NCBI RefSeq assembly: GCF_018343625.1
Contig: NZ_JAGYPG010000001.1
Location: 1,375,411-1,439,410 of the forward strand
DNA length: 64,000 nt
Reading direction: 5' to 3'
Source: Lederbergia citri
GTDB lineage: Bacteria; Bacillota; Bacilli; Bacillales; Bacillaceae_C
The position numbers were made by a program, and so were the translations under genes. Below are positions 28,354 through 38,744 of this stretch, piece by piece. The notes under the pieces are model-generated. The model searched no databases, was not told where the DNA came from, and saw only the letters and a program-made list of their open reading frames with translations. Each line of letters opens with the position of its first letter. The stretch's first letter is position 1.

Positions 28354-28848
28354 GTGAATATGAAAAAAAAATCTTATCTTTCGGGAGTCACTTTAATTGG
28401 ATTTGGTATATATTTTCTATTTCAACAATATCATTTTTCCCTTTTTGATGGGTTCTACACATGGCCAACGTTATTAATTATTGTTGGGCTAGGTTTTCTC
28501 GTTAATGGTTATATTGGGAAAGATTTTGAATCGATTCTTCCAGGAGTTATTTTATCTGGATTAGGTCTACATTTCCATATAGCAAACAAATTTGATACTT
28601 GGCCAGACCTATCAGGGGTATTTCTCCTATTAATTGCTTTAGGTATTTTACTTACATATGTTAAAACTGGAGCTCATCTTTTCCTAGGCTTACTATTTCT
28701 TGCTTTGGCAACATTATTACTGTTTTTTGATAGATTATTATATTGGGCACACAATCACGGTCAAACCCTTTCTAATATAAGCCAATTTTGGCCATATATC
28801 TTTATTATTTTGGGTGCGTATTTTTTATTTGTGAAAAAGGCTAAGTGA
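28354..28848 (+). CDS. ysxD: YsxD-like small integral membrane protein
   Basis: 164 residues, GTG 28354 or ATG 28360 as start. Several closely packed hydrophobic segments (YLSGVTLIGFGIYFLF, TWPTLLIIVGLGFLV, SILPGVILSGLGLHF, VFLLLIALGILLTY, LFLGLLFLALATLLLFF, FWPYIFIILGAYFLFV) separated by short loops with W-P, like the DUF5668/LiaF transmembrane type. Unknown function. The place between hemA and ysxC and the length correspond to B. subtilis YsxD; here it is convergent with engB. Confidence 0.75.
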   Translation: MNMKKKSYLSGVTLIGFGIYFLFQQYHFSLFDGFYTWPTLLIIVGLGFLVNGYIGKDFESILPGVILSGLGLHFHIANKFDTWPDLSGVFLLLIALGILLTYVKTGAHLFLGLLFLALATLLLFFDRLLYWAHNHGQTLSNISQFWPYIFIILGAYFLFVKKAK

Positions 28849-28861
28849 CATTCATGCAGAA

Positions 28862-28887
28862 AGGGCATCCTAATGTTAGGATGCCCT
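28862..28887. terminator. Bidirectional terminator between ysxD and engB
   Basis: Stem AGGGCATCCTAA/TTAGGATGCCCT with a two-base loop, between convergent genes; T-rich on the plus side (CTCTTGCATTTCTT). Confidence 0.8.
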
Positions 28888-28906
28888 CTTGCATTTCTTA
28901 TGCTGA

Positions 28907-29494
28907 TTATTTTTTACTAGCTTTCATTAAAATATTCCATACTTCGTCTTTACCAAGGCCAGTTTCTGAGCTAAACACAACGATCTCATCACTAGGATCA
29001 AGATTAAGGGTTTCTTTTACAATTTTTTTATGCTTATCCCATTTTCCACGGGGAATCTTATCCGCTTTTGTGGCAACAACTAAACACGGAAGCTCATAAT
29101 GTTTTAAAAAGTCATACATCATAACATCATCTTTTGTTGGGGGATGGCGTAAATCAACAATCAAGAGAACAGTCAATAAGTCTTCTCTTGTAGTAAAATA
29201 CGTTTCAATCATCTGCCCCCATGCTTCCCGTTCTTTTTTCGAAACCCTAGCATATCCGTAACCTGGTACATCGACAAAATACAAGGATTCTTCTATTTTA
29301 TAAAAATTGAGAGTTTGTGTTTTACCGGGCTTGGAGGATGTCCTTGCCATACTTTTTCTATTAATCATCTTATTTATAAATGAGGACTTCCCCACATTCG
29401 ATCTTCCAGCGAGGGCGAACTCTGGGAGGCCCTCACTAGGATATTGTTCTGGCTTTACCGCACTAATAACTAGTTCTACTTGGTTTACTTTCAT
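28907..29494 (-). CDS. engB: Ribosome biogenesis GTPase EngB/YsxC
   Basis: 195 residues, essential GTPase needed for 50S subunit maturation. G1 [10 protein letters not shown]2 [14 protein letters not shown]3 [11 protein letters not shown]4 ATKADK, G5 VFSSETGLG all present and in order. It overlaps the lonA stop by four bases (ATGA) and is co-transcribed with it. Confidence 0.97.
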   Translation of the reverse strand: MKVNQVELVISAVKPEQYPSEGLPEFALAGRSNVGKSSFINKMINRKSMARTSSKPGKTQTLNFYKIEESLYFVDVPGYGYARVSKKEREAWGQMIETYFTTREDLLTVLLIVDLRHPPTKDDVMMYDFLKHYELPCLVVATKADKIPRGKWDKHKKIVKETLNLDPSDEIVVFSSETGLGKDEVWNILMKASKK

Positions 29495-31815
29495 TTTTGC
29501 TCTCCCGCAAGCGCAGTTTCAAGTACTTCGTCCATATGTGAAACAGGAACAAATTTCAGATCGCCGCGTACACTTTCAGGAATATCATCAATATCCTTTT
29601 CGTTATCCTTTGGTAAAATGATCGTCGTTAATCCTGCTCTGTGGGCACTCAATGTTTTTTCTTTCAACCCACCAATAGGCAATACTCTTCCGCGCAGTGT
29701 AATTTCTCCAGTCATTCCGACTTCTTTTCTAATTGGACGCTTCGTTAAAGCAGAGACAAGTGCTGTAGCAATTGTAATACCTGCCGATGGGCCATCTTTA
29801 GGAACAGCGCCTTCAGGAACGTGAATATGGATATCACATGCTTCATGGAAATCTTTTTCTAACTTTAATTCCTCCGCTTTCGAACGAACATAACTAAATG
29901 CCGCTTGAGCGGATTCCTTCATAACATCTCCTAATTTCCCTGTAAGTACTAATTTTCCTTTACCAGGTGCGATAGATACTTCAATTTGTAAAGTATCACC
30001 ACCAACTGCAGTATATGCCAGTCCTGTTGCAACGCCAATTTGATCCTCTAACTCTGCCTGTCCATATGTGTATTTCCTCTTGCCAAGTATTTCTTCCAAA
30101 TAAGCATCAGTTACAACGACTCGTTTGCGCTCTCCTGAAACAATTATTTTAGCTGCTTTTCTGCAAATAGAAGCAAGTTGTCTTTCTAATTCCCGAACGC
30201 CTGCTTCACGAGTATAGTAACGGACTAAGTGTTTAATTGCTTCATCTCTCATTTGCAGTTGATTTTTTGTTAATCCATGATCTCGAACTTGCCTAGGGAG
30301 TAAATGCTCTTTAGCAATATGGATTTTTTCCAATTCTGTATAGCCCGCTATTGTAATGATTTCCATTCGGTCACGGAGTGGGCCAGGAATGGTCGCTAAA
30401 TCATTAGCCGTCGCTAAAAACATTACTTTAGAAAGATCATAGGTTTCTTCAATATAGTGATCGCTAAATGTACTGTTTTGTGCAGGATCAAGAACTTCGA
30501 GCATGGCTGCAGAAGGGTCGCCGCGAAAATCATTTGACATTTTATCAATTTCATCCAACAAGAATACGGGATTGGTTGTTCCAGCCTTTTTCATTCCTTG
30601 TATGATTCTTCCAGGCATGGCACCTACATATGTTCTACGATGTCCACGTATTTCGGACTCATCTCTAACACCGCCAAGGGAAATGCGGACAAAATTTCTG
30701 CCCATCGACTCGGCAATCGATCTGGCAAGACTTGTTTTACCGACTCCTGGGGGACCGACTAAACAAAGAATAGGACTTCTCAAAGATTTCGTGAGTTGTT
30801 GAACAGCTAAATATTCAAGCACTCGCTCCTTTACTTTTTCAAGACCAAAGTGATCCCTTTCAAGTATTTTTTCTGCTTTTTGAATGCTTAAATCATCTTT
30901 AGTTGCTTTTTTCCAAGGTAAAGAAACGAGCCAATCAATATAAGTTCTGATTACAGAGCTTTCGGCAGAGGTAGAAGGAATTTTTTCATAACGGTCAAGT
31001 TCTTTATACGCAGTTTTCTTAGCATGCTCAGGCATATCAGCTGCCTCAATTTTTTCGGTTAAATCAGCAACTTCGCCTGTTTTTCCTTCTTTATCTCCTA
31101 GCTCTTTTTGTATGGCTTTCATTTGCTCTCGCAAATAATATTCTTTTTGAGTTCTTTCCATTGATTGCTTTACGCGCTGACCTATTTTCTTTTCTAAATT
31201 TAAAACTTCTCTTTCATTATGGATAATTTTTATAATATTTCCGAGTCGTTCTTTTACATCAACGGTCTCAAGAATTTGTTGTTTATCATGAAGTTTTAAC
31301 GGAAGATGAGAAGCAATAATATCTGCCATTCTTCCAGGTTCCTCTATATCTGCAACCGTCGCAAACGTTTCAGCCGTAATTTTTTTGGAAAGTTTTATAT
31401 ATTGTTCAAAGTACTCAAGCATTGTCCTCATTAAAGCTTGGATTTCAATGTCTTTTTCAATCTCGTCCTCAAAAAGTTCTAATGATGCAGCAAGATAAGT
31501 TCCTTGGTTGCTTAATGATGTAAATCTTGCGCGCGTTAATCCCTCTACCAAAACACGAATCGTACCATTCGGGAGCTTTAACATTTGCTTAACCTTAGTC
31601 AAAGTTCCCATTTTATATATATCATCTTCTTCTGGTTCATCGATCGCTACATCTTTTTGTGTTACTAAAAAAATCAAATGGTCATTCATCATTGCCTGTT
31701 CTAATGCTTGAACCGACTGTGCACGGCCAACATCTAAATGCAGCACCATTGTCGGGTATACAAGCATTCCCCGTAGTGGCAAAAGAGGAACAAGTTGCTC
31801 CGTCTGATTCGTCAA
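29491..31815 (-). CDS. lonA: ATP-dependent protease LonA
   Basis: 774 residues. N-terminal substrate-binding domain (about 1-200), coiled coil, AAA+ module with Walker [10 protein letters not shown] (about 357) and Walker [10 protein letters not shown], then the Ser-Lys protease domain with catalytic Ser in [16 protein letters not shown] and Lys in [15 protein letters not shown]. Start TTG 31815 with GGAGGTG five bases upstream. Its leader contains the unusual inverted repeat described separately. Confidence 0.97.
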   Translation of the reverse strand: MTNQTEQLVPLLPLRGMLVYPTMVLHLDVGRAQSVQALEQAMMNDHLIFLVTQKDVAIDEPEEDDIYKMGTLTKVKQMLKLPNGTIRVLVEGLTRARFTSLSNQGTYLAASLELFEDEIEKDIEIQALMRTMLEYFEQYIKLSKKITAETFATVADIEEPGRMADIIASHLPLKLHDKQQILETVDVKERLGNIIKIIHNEREVLNLEKKIGQRVKQSMERTQKEYYLREQMKAIQKELGDKEGKTGEVADLTEKIEAADMPEHAKKTAYKELDRYEKIPSTSAESSVIRTYIDWLVSLPWKKATKDDLSIQKAEKILERDHFGLEKVKERVLEYLAVQQLTKSLRSPILCLVGPPGVGKTSLARSIAESMGRNFVRISLGGVRDESEIRGHRRTYVGAMPGRIIQGMKKAGTTNPVFLLDEIDKMSNDFRGDPSAAMLEVLDPAQNSTFSDHYIEETYDLSKVMFLATANDLATIPGPLRDRMEIITIAGYTELEKIHIAKEHLLPRQVRDHGLTKNQLQMRDEAIKHLVRYYTREAGVRELERQLASICRKAAKIIVSGERKRVVVTDAYLEEILGKRKYTYGQAELEDQIGVATGLAYTAVGGDTLQIEVSIAPGKGKLVLTGKLGDVMKESAQAAFSYVRSKAEELKLEKDFHEACDIHIHVPEGAVPKDGPSAGITIATALVSALTKRPIRKEVGMTGEITLRGRVLPIGGLKEKTLSAHRAGLTTIILPKDNEKDIDDIPESVRGDLKFVPVSHMDEVLETALAGEQK

Positions 31816-31829
31816 ATCTACACCTCCAT

Positions 31830-31964
31830 AAAAAAAGCTTAAGCGAAGTAGTATCCATTAATCTTACATTGAGATACATCTTCAAGAACTTGAGAATGAT
31901 GTACGTAATCTTAATTGTTCACGAGATGCGCTTAAGCTAAATAAATGTACAAGTTCTGCCTCCC
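31830..31964 (-). promoter_or_regulatory. lonA leader with short upstream frame and terminator-like inverted repeat
   Basis: On the minus strand GGGAGG (31964-31959) lies six bases before a TTG that opens a six-codon frame (TTG TAC ATT TAT TTA GCT TAA, 31952-31932). The stop falls inside the arm AGCTTAAGCG (31938-31929), whose exact complement CGCTTAAGCT (31845-31836) is followed directly by a T run (to 31830) and then the lonA ribosome site. An inner hairpin (ACATC..CAAG/CTTG..GATGT) lies in the 83-base interval. The layout looks like a leader-peptide attenuator, but each arm is also nearly self-palindromic, so paired operators are possible. Confidence 0.45.
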
Positions 31965-32027
31965 AGAGTCTTTTTTCAATTTTAGCCTATTAATATGCAT
32001 AATGTCGAGAAAGAGGCATTATCTAAT

Positions 32028-33692
32028 TTATACGGTCTTTTTATTATGTGCACCAAGTATACTTTGTGATATGATTTCATGATTCGGTTGTTTCAATAAA
32101 GCTTCTTCCAAAACTGCCTCAAGCTTTTTTACAGGAATCACAGTAATATCCTCTATTTCTTTTAAGCTTGATTGATTATTATCTGCCGGAATCAGAACTA
32201 TTTCTACCCCCGCATTTTTAGCGGCTTTCACTTTCGAAAATACACCGCCAACAGGTTTTACGTCTCCAAGAAGACCCAGCTCACCTGTCATCGCAACCGT
32301 ATTTTTTACTGGAATTTTATAAATAGCTGAATAAATGCCAACTGCCATTGCTATTCCTGCAGAAGGGCCATCAATCGGTATACCGCCTGGAAAATTAATA
32401 TGTATATCATATTGATTGGCGGGTACTCCCATTGTTTTAAGAGCTGTTATGACATTTTCAACAGAGCCTTTTGCCATACTTTTTCTCTTCACTGATTTAC
32501 CTTGTCCATTTATACTTTCTTCCTCAATAATTCCAGTTATATTTATGGACCCATTTTCTGCAGGGATTACAATAACTTCAATATCTAAAAGCATACCGCT
32601 GTTTGGACCTGTTACGGCAAGACCATTCACAACGCCAATTTGTGGATTTTTTAAAATTGTTTTTTCATACCTTGGTGTAAGCTGACTTGAACGAATCACC
32701 CATTCGATATCTTCGTCTCGTATATATTCTCGATCTTCAGTGATTGCAAGACCAGCTGCTATTTGCATCATATTTACAGCTTCTCGGCCATTTCTAGCAT
32801 AGGAAGATAAAATGGTTAGTCCAGAATCTTTAATATCTAATTTTATTTTATTTGTCGCATTTTTAGCAATTTCAATAATCTCATGTTGTTCTAATTCTTT
32901 GAAGAAAACTTCCATACAGCGGGATCGGATAGCGGGCGGAATTTCATTAGGAGTTCTTGTCGTTGCCCCAATTAATCTGAAGTCTGCAGGTAGTCCCCTC
33001 TTAAAAATATCGTGAATATGAGCAGGAATTTGAGAATTTTCTTCACTATAATAAGCGCTTTCTAAAAAAACTTTACGATCTTCTAAGACTTTTAATAGCT
33101 TATTCATTTGGATTGGGTGCAATTCACCAATTTCATCGATGAAAAGGACTCCTCCGTGTGCATTCGTCACAGCTCCTTGTTTAGGCTGTGGGATACCAGC
33201 CTGTCCCATCGCTCCTGCTCCTTGATAGATAGGGTCATGGACAGAACCTATTAAAGGATCGGCAATTCCACGTTCATCAAATCGTGCTGTTGTGGCATCC
33301 AATTCTACAAAGACAGAGTCATGGCGAAAAGGAGAGCGTTGATTTCTCTTCGCCTCTTCAAGTACTAATCTCGCAGCTGCTGTTTTTCCTACTCCAGGAG
33401 GTCCATAAATAATGACATGCTGTGGATTTGGGCCACATAGTGCGGCTTTTAATGCTTTTATTCCATCTTGTTGTCCAACTATATCAGAAAAAGTTGCTGG
33501 GCGAACTCGTTCGGCTAATGGTTCGGACAATCGAATTCCCCTCAAACGTCTCAATTGTTCCATTTCTTTCTTTGATTCTTTATCAATGGTTACTTTTTGG
33601 GAGCGCTGATTTTTAAGTAAATTTAAAAAATACATCCCGATTACGATTCCAAAAAATAGTTGTATCATTAAAACAAGCACTGTCCAATTCAT
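32028..33692 (-). CDS. lonB: Sporulation-associated protease LonB
   Basis: 554 residues from ATG 33692 (TAGGAGGG six bases upstream). Unlike LonA it has one N-terminal membrane segment (NWTVLVLMIQLFFGIVIGMYF) and no large N-domain. AAA+ domain with Walker [12 protein letters not shown] and Walker B VLFIDEIGEL, then the protease domain with catalytic Ser in PIDGPSAGIAMAVG and Lys in FSKVKAAKNAG. In B. subtilis LonB acts in the forespore; the sigma-F-like promoter upstream agrees. Confidence 0.95.
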   Translation of the reverse strand: MNWTVLVLMIQLFFGIVIGMYFLNLLKNQRSQKVTIDKESKKEMEQLRRLRGIRLSEPLAERVRPATFSDIVGQQDGIKALKAALCGPNPQHVIIYGPPGVGKTAAARLVLEEAKRNQRSPFRHDSVFVELDATTARFDERGIADPLIGSVHDPIYQGAGAMGQAGIPQPKQGAVTNAHGGVLFIDEIGELHPIQMNKLLKVLEDRKVFLESAYYSEENSQIPAHIHDIFKRGLPADFRLIGATTRTPNEIPPAIRSRCMEVFFKELEQHEIIEIAKNATNKIKLDIKDSGLTILSSYARNGREAVNMMQIAAGLAITEDREYIRDEDIEWVIRSSQLTPRYEKTILKNPQIGVVNGLAVTGPNSGMLLDIEVIVIPAENGSINITGIIEEESINGQGKSVKRKSMAKGSVENVITALKTMGVPANQYDIHINFPGGIPIDGPSAGIAMAVGIYSAIYKIPVKNTVAMTGELGLLGDVKPVGGVFSKVKAAKNAGVEIVLIPADNNQSSLKEIEDITVIPVKKLEAVLEEALLKQPNHEIISQSILGAHNKKTV

Positions 33693-33731
33693 CGCATTCC
33701 CTCCTAGAAAACACTGTTTCACATAGTGATT

Positions 33732-33760
33732 AGTATTTCCTGCGTGGAATAGGAATAAAC
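33732..33760 (-). promoter_or_regulatory. Sigma-F-type promoter of lonB
   Basis: Minus strand GTTTA, 15-base spacer, GGAAATACT, fitting the sigma-F consensus GYWTA-N15-17-GGNNANANT at every defined position, about 40 bases before the lonB start. lonB is under sigma-F in B. subtilis. The remainder of the gap (33761-33920) shows only a short GC-richer stretch around 33815-33890 that I cannot assign. Confidence 0.75.
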
Positions 33761-33920
33761 CGATTTTTCAATGGTTCTAAAAAAATCCAAACCTTTATAA
33801 TGTTAATTTTCTGTTCAGGGAGCTCCCTAAACACCGGGAAAATCGTGACTGCACTGCGCTTGATGTGATGTGCTCTCTAACTCTGCTGCTAAGTCTTAAG
33901 TTATCAATAAATAGTTAAGT

Positions 33921-33960
33921 AAAAAAACCTAGACATATTCTTGACGAAAATGTCTAGGTT
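33921..33960 (-). terminator. Terminator of clpX
   Basis: Stem AACCTAGACAT/ATGTCTAGGTT followed by TTTTTTT on the minus strand, 35 bases after the clpX stop. Confidence 0.9.
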
Positions 33961-33994
33961 TTATAATAAGATCATCATGCGCTTTTAATCATTA

Positions 33995-35260
33995 TTACGC
34001 TGATGTTTTTTCAGTTCCTTTAATAATGGTTCCATCTTCTAAGACAAGTTTCGGTGGTTTATTATTGACCACGGAATCTTTTGTAATGATACATTTAGTA
34101 ATATCATCACGGGATGGAAGTTCGAACATTACATCAAGCATAATGGATTCGATAATAGAGCGTAGTCCACGCGCACCCGTCTTTCTTTCAATTGCTTTTT
34201 TAGCAATTTCATGAAGGGCCTCGTCTTCAAACTCTAGCTCTACTTCATCAAGCTCAAGCATTTTTTGATATTGCTTAACAAGTGCGTTTTTAGGCTTTGT
34301 TAATATTTCAATTAGCGCTTCTTCATCTAATTGTTCCAGACTCGCGATAACCGGCAAACGGCCGATAAATTCTGGAATTAAGCCAAATCGAAGTAAATCC
34401 TCAGGAAGGACTTTCGTAAGCAACCCTTTTACATCTACTTCTTCCGGTTTTACATCAGAACCAAATCCAATGACTTTTTGTCCTAAACGGCGTTTAATAA
34501 TTTGTTCTACGCCATCAAAGGCTCCACCACAAATGAACAAAATATTCGTCGTATCAATCTGGATAAATTCTTGATGTGGGTGTTTTCTGCCGCCTTGCGG
34601 GGGAACGCTTGCAACAGTTCCCTCTAATATTTTCAATAAAGCCTGCTGCACTCCTTCACCAGATACATCACGAGTGATGGAAGGATTTTCTGATTTACGG
34701 GCAATTTTATCGATTTCATCGATATAAATAATGCCTCTTTCCGCTTTTTCAACGTCGTAATCGGCAGCCTGGATCAATTTAAGTAAAATATTTTCTACAT
34801 CTTCACCAACATACCCAGCTTCAGTTAAAGAAGTTGCATCTGCAATGGCAAACGGAACATTAAGAATACGCGCCAAAGTTTGAGCAAGAAGTGTTTTTCC
34901 ACTCCCAGTTGGCCCGATTAAACAAATATTACTTTTCGCAAGTTCGACATCATCGATTTTGCTGTTAGAATTAATCCTTTTATAATGATTATAAACAGCT
35001 ACTGCGAGTGATTTTTTTGCTTGATCTTGGCCAATGACATATTCTTTTAGAATTTCTCGTATCTCCATAGGCTTTGGAACATCCTTGAATTCAACTTCTT
35101 CTTCTGTTCCAAGTTCTTCCTCAACTATTTCAGAACATAGTTCAATACATTCGTCGCATATATATACACCAGGGCCGGCAACTAATTTGCGGACCTGTTC
35201 TTGTGTTTTTCCACAAAAAGAACATTTAAGTTGCCCTTTTTCTTCGTTAAATTTAAACAT
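33995..35260 (-). CDS. clpX: ClpX ATPase subunit of the ClpXP protease
   Basis: 421 residues. N-terminal zinc-binding domain with CSFCGKTQ and CDECIELC (C4 type), AAA+ with Walker [16 protein letters not shown] and Walker [12 protein letters not shown], sensor and arginine motifs, and the IGF loop ([10 protein letters not shown]) that docks onto ClpP. Monocistronic between two terminators. Confidence 0.98.
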   Translation of the reverse strand: MFKFNEEKGQLKCSFCGKTQEQVRKLVAGPGVYICDECIELCSEIVEEELGTEEEVEFKDVPKPMEIREILKEYVIGQDQAKKSLAVAVYNHYKRINSNSKIDDVELAKSNICLIGPTGSGKTLLAQTLARILNVPFAIADATSLTEAGYVGEDVENILLKLIQAADYDVEKAERGIIYIDEIDKIARKSENPSITRDVSGEGVQQALLKILEGTVASVPPQGGRKHPHQEFIQIDTTNILFICGGAFDGVEQIIKRRLGQKVIGFGSDVKPEEVDVKGLLTKVLPEDLLRFGLIPEFIGRLPVIASLEQLDEEALIEILTKPKNALVKQYQKMLELDEVELEFEDEALHEIAKKAIERKTGARGLRSIIESIMLDVMFELPSRDDITKCIITKDSVVNNKPPKLVLEDGTIIKGTEKTSA

Positions 35261-35410
35261 TGAATCTCACCCCTTTTAAAAGCTACAACTATTGCACTCA
35301 TTAAAATGCCGATAGTTATGTATTGCATTGTAACATATTATTCCGAATAATAACCATTAAAAGCATTCGATAAACATCCATATTTATTACAATTATGTAT
35401 TCGTGTTGGA

Positions 35411-35444
35411 TAAAACAAGGCACGAACGATACCGTGCCTTGTTT
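35411..35444 (-). terminator. Terminator of tig
   Basis: Stem AAAACAAGGCACG/CGTGCCTTGTTTT with an eight-base loop, 40 bases downstream of the tig stop; T-rich end on the minus strand. Confidence 0.9.
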
Positions 35445-35483
35445 TATCTTGAGTCTTATATCTTATGTCAGTATTATTTACTA

Positions 35484-36773
35484 TTATGCACCAGTTTTGC
35501 TGTTTTCAACAAGAAATTCAACTGCTTTTTGAACTTTCAAGTCTGCCTTTAAGTTTTCTAGGTTTCCACCAAGAAGTCTTTTAACTTCTTCGAGATCCAT
35601 TTGGTATGTCTCAGCCATTTTTTTCATTTCTTCTTCAGCTGCTTCATCATCAGCTTCAATATTTTCCGCTTTAGCAATAGCCTCTAACGTTAAGTTAGTT
35701 CTTACTCGTTTTTCAGCATCTTCTTTCATTTGCTGGCGTAGTGCATCTTCGTCTTGACCTGAGAATTGGAAATATAGATCCAACGTCATACCTTGCATTT
35801 GTAAACGTTGTTCAAATTCCTTCAGCATTCTGTCGACTTCAGTTTCTACCATAACTTCTGGAATGTCCACTTCAGCATTTTCAGACGCTTTCTCTACAAG
35901 CTCATCACGAAGCTTTTGCTCTGCTTCATTTTTCTTGCTTTCAACTAAACGATTTTTGATGGATTCCTTTAATTCTTCAAGAGTTTCCGTCTCTTCGCTT
36001 ACATCTTTTGCAAATTCATCATCAAGCTCTGGAAGCTCTTTTGATTTGATTTCGTGAACTTTTACTTTAAAAACAGCTGGCTTTCCTGCTAATTCCTCTG
36101 CATGATACTCTTCAGGGAACGTAACCTCTACATCTTTTTCCTCACCTGCTTTTACACCAACGAGCTGTTCTTCAAAGCCTGGGATAAAAGAGCCTGATCC
36201 AATTTCAAGAGAATAATTTTCAGATTTACCGCCTTCAAATGGTTCACCGTCGACAAAGCCTTCAAAGTCGATAACTACAGAATCACCGTCTGCTACTTCA
36301 CCTTCTTCTTTAACAACAAGTTCTGCTTGACGTTCTTGAAGTTGTTTTAGCTCGGCATTGACATCTTCATCAGTAACCTCAGTGTCCATTTTTTCTACTT
36401 CCAGACCTATATATTCTCCAAGCTTAACCTCAGGCTTCACTTGAACGGTAGCCTTAAAAATTAATTCTTTCCCTTTTTCCATTTGTTCAATCTCGATGTC
36501 AGGACGATCAATTGGCTCAATGCCTGTCTCTTCAATGGCAGAAATATATGCATCAGGCAAAATGACATCCAATGCATCTTGATAAAGGCTTTCCACCCCA
36601 AAACGCTTTTCGAACATTGATCTTGGAATTCTTCCTTTACGGAATCCAGGAATGTTTACTTGTTTAGAAACTTTTTTAAAGGCAGCGTCAAGGCCATTAT
36701 TTACAGTTGCTTCATCAACCTCAACTGTTAAAACCCCTTTATTCCCCTCTAGTTTTTCCCATTTTGCAGTCAT
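35484..36773 (-). CDS. tig: Trigger factor chaperone
   Basis: 429 residues from ATG 36773 (GGAGGT eight bases upstream; earlier starts overlap that site). Ribosome-associated chaperone with prolyl isomerase activity. N-domain with ribosome signature [18 protein letters not shown] near residue 43, FKBP-like PPIase domain (about 160-245, [20 protein letters not shown]), and the helical C-terminal chaperone arms. Complete. Confidence 0.97.
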   Translation of the reverse strand: MTAKWEKLEGNKGVLTVEVDEATVNNGLDAAFKKVSKQVNIPGFRKGRIPRSMFEKRFGVESLYQDALDVILPDAYISAIEETGIEPIDRPDIEIEQMEKGKELIFKATVQVKPEVKLGEYIGLEVEKMDTEVTDEDVNAELKQLQERQAELVVKEEGEVADGDSVVIDFEGFVDGEPFEGGKSENYSLEIGSGSFIPGFEEQLVGVKAGEEKDVEVTFPEEYHAEELAGKPAVFKVKVHEIKSKELPELDDEFAKDVSEETETLEELKESIKNRLVESKKNEAEQKLRDELVEKASENAEVDIPEVMVETEVDRMLKEFEQRLQMQGMTLDLYFQFSGQDEDALRQQMKEDAEKRVRTNLTLEAIAKAENIEADDEAAEEEMKKMAETYQMDLEEVKRLLGGNLENLKADLKVQKAVEFLVENSKTGA

Positions 36774-36913
36774 AATCATTACCTCCAACAAATATATAAT
36801 CGCTGCTTATTCTCCTAATTTAAGAAACTGCTTTATGTAAAGTCCATTTGGATCTGCAGTTCGGCATAACCATTATATTATACCACAGCTTCATTTCCTT
36901 TCAACAATTGTAG

Positions 36914-37924
36914 CTATAGAATAGGTGAAGAAATTTCTTCAATACTTAATAAAAATGAAAAAGCATTAATCATTTCTTCACATTTTACGCCAAATATTTT
37001 TGCTAATTTTTCTTTATTCCACTGCTCTCCATACATCTCATATCCCATACAGCGATAGGCTGCGGCCCATAATAAAGGATCTCCCTGCTGTACTTCAAAA
37101 GGATAAAGAATGAATGCATGCCTGCCGTTCATTTCCTTTAATTGCTCTAATAAAACAGGATTGTGATCTCCTAAATGGAACTCAAGATTTTTATTAATCG
37201 CCGAAAATAAAGGCATCTCTTGAACTTCTAAAAGATTTGCCGGTATAAAATCACCCTCGAAATTTAATTTTTTTACATATACACTTTTCTCAATCTTATT
37301 CTCTCTTAATACATTAAGTACGATCGTTTTAAGGAAAGGATGGGTATGTTCATCAGCCAACATTTTAATTAAAGAATCTAAATAGGGATGTATGTTTTTG
37401 TCAACGAGACTCCCTAATTGAATTGTTTGCTCATGCAGGTCTTGACTATTGAAGAAAGCTTGATCAACTGAAAATTCATCGGAATAACGGTTGATTCCAT
37501 TATCGACAACTTTTTTACTTAATTGCAAAAGAGTTAAAAAATGTTCTGCCTTATGAGCTGGTACCTCTTTTTCATCAAACAATGCTTCTATCGTATCAAT
37601 CACCTGTTGATGCTCATTTAATTGGATGAGGATCATTAAATAAATGTCAATGATTTCAAAATATTGGCCGATACCTTCACGCAAAATTTCTTCTGCGAGA
37701 AATTTTGCTTCTAAATAATCTCCGTTTTCATATAAGGCGGCAAGATAGGCAGAATTGATGTGTGGATCTGCTTCGTTCATTTCCTTTGCCTTCCGGAGTA
37801 ATCGTACTGCTTCTTGAAAGTCATGCGCTTCTAAACAATCCAATCCTTTTTCAAAATATCTTTGCTTTAAACCTGGAAATGGAATAATTTTTCCTGTTTC
37901 GCGTTCATCTTGATCTCGTTTCAT
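36914..37924 (-). CDS. Tetratricopeptide repeat protein (YsoA-like)
   Basis: About 336 residues from ATG 37924 (GGGCGG seven bases upstream). The N-terminal half contains TPR-like helix pairs (LKQRYFEKGLDCLEAHDFQEAV ..., then ADPHINSAYLAALYENGDYLEAKFL and DIYLMILIQLNEHQQVIDTI). The C-terminal half (from about 180) is all-alpha and unassigned. A scaffold or partner-binding role is likely; the same position upstream of tig in B. subtilis is held by the TPR protein YsoA. Confidence 0.8.
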   Translation of the reverse strand: MKRDQDERETGKIIPFPGLKQRYFEKGLDCLEAHDFQEAVRLLRKAKEMNEADPHINSAYLAALYENGDYLEAKFLAEEILREGIGQYFEIIDIYLMILIQLNEHQQVIDTIEALFDEKEVPAHKAEHFLTLLQLSKKVVDNGINRYSDEFSVDQAFFNSQDLHEQTIQLGSLVDKNIHPYLDSLIKMLADEHTHPFLKTIVLNVLRENKIEKSVYVKKLNFEGDFIPANLLEVQEMPLFSAINKNLEFHLGDHNPVLLEQLKEMNGRHAFILYPFEVQQGDPLLWAAAYRCMGYEMYGEQWNKEKLAKIFGVKCEEMINAFSFLLSIEEISSPIL

Positions 37925-38165
37925 GATAGAACCGCCCATCATAAAGAATTGAAAATAGTGTAACAAATGAAGGAAAAGAAAACAAATTCCTTTCATTATT
38001 TCTATAGAAGTGAAACTATTATAATGGGTGAATGGTGTCAGTATTCCTTGATTTCCTTTAGAAATTTAAACTTCAGCGAAAATAAGTTAATGCCTCTAAA
38101 TTATTAAAATTCTTAGTACAATTCCTTCAAGGATTCATTAATAAAAATTTTTTTGTATTTTTCTA

Positions 38166-38194
38166 TTGACTTTATTACTTATCCTCCCTATAAT
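38166..38194 (+). promoter_or_regulatory. Promoter of tRNA-Arg
   Basis: TTGACT, exactly 17 bases, TATAAT, 21 bases before the tRNA. Near-perfect sigma-A promoter. Confidence 0.9.
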
Positions 38195-38214
38195 GAAAAA
38201 TGTCTTAAATAATT

Positions 38215-38291
38215 GTCCCAGTAGCTCAGCAGGATAGAGCAACAGCCTTCTAAGCTGTGGGTCGGGAGTTCGAATCTCTCCTGGGACGCCA
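38215..38291 (+). tRNA. tRNA-Arg, anticodon UCU
   Basis: 77 bases including an encoded CCA end. Acceptor stem GTCCCAG/CTGGGAC, D-arm GCTCAGCAGGATAGAGC, anticodon stem ACAGC/GCTGT with loop CTTCTAA (anticodon TCT at 38249-38251), T-loop GGTTCGAATC-type sequence (AGTTCGAATCT). It reads AGA and AGG. A strong promoter upstream and a terminator hairpin downstream make it a single-gene unit. Confidence 0.97.
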
Positions 38292-38307
38292 TTATTATAA
38301 TACATAC

Positions 38308-38339
38308 GCCACACCTATTAATATAGGTTTGGCTTTTTT
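38308..38339 (+). terminator. Terminator of tRNA-Arg
   Basis: Stem GCCACACCTAT/ATAGGTTTGGC (one mismatch) followed by TTTTTT on the plus strand. Confidence 0.85.
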
Positions 38340-38509
38340 ATTCTAGTCACATCCTTCATTAAAGCAGTTATTATAGAAAATTATATATACGAAGTATTTT
38401 TTAAAATCTAAATAAATCTCAATACTACTCCTTATGAAAAATCATAGACTAATGGAATTTCCTAAAATCCTTCTTTTAATTAGTAATATCTATTATTACC
38501 ACATAACCC

Positions 38510-38624
38510 GTAGTCCGAAGACATTTCACTTTCTGCGGGCCCAGTGCAAGCTTCATCGGGCTAAACACTGCAGTGTCTTGCCTATCACGCACTCTCCACA
38601 GGAGTCTACGAGTATTCGGACTGC
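38510..38624. repeat. Short repeat element with terminal inverted repeats
   Basis: About 115 bases bounded by AGTCCGAA (38512-38519) and TTCGGACT (38615-38622), distinctly GC-richer than its surroundings and with inner palindromes such as CACTGCAGTG. Looks like a MITE-like or dispersed intergenic repeat. The flanks 38340-38509 and 38625-38715 hold nothing I recognise. Confidence 0.6.
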
Positions 38625-38718
38625 CCTGTGTATAAATTATTGCTTCATTTGAATAAACTTTGTTTCGTCAAACCTACGAGGATTAAAATGTTCAAATTAT
38701 GAAATTAATAAATCTACT

Positions 38719-38739
38719 AAAAAAAGCCCATTAGGCTCT
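38719..38739 (-). terminator. Weak terminator after the small helical protein
   Basis: Short stem AGCC/GGCT followed by TTTTTTT on the minus strand, just after the stop at 38745. Confidence 0.5.
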
Positions 38740-38744
38740 GTGTG

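Noticed and set aside
38434..38652. 72-codon plus-strand frame downstream of tRNA-Arg
   Set aside because: Spans the terminal-inverted-repeat element; codon content and start context are not gene-like.
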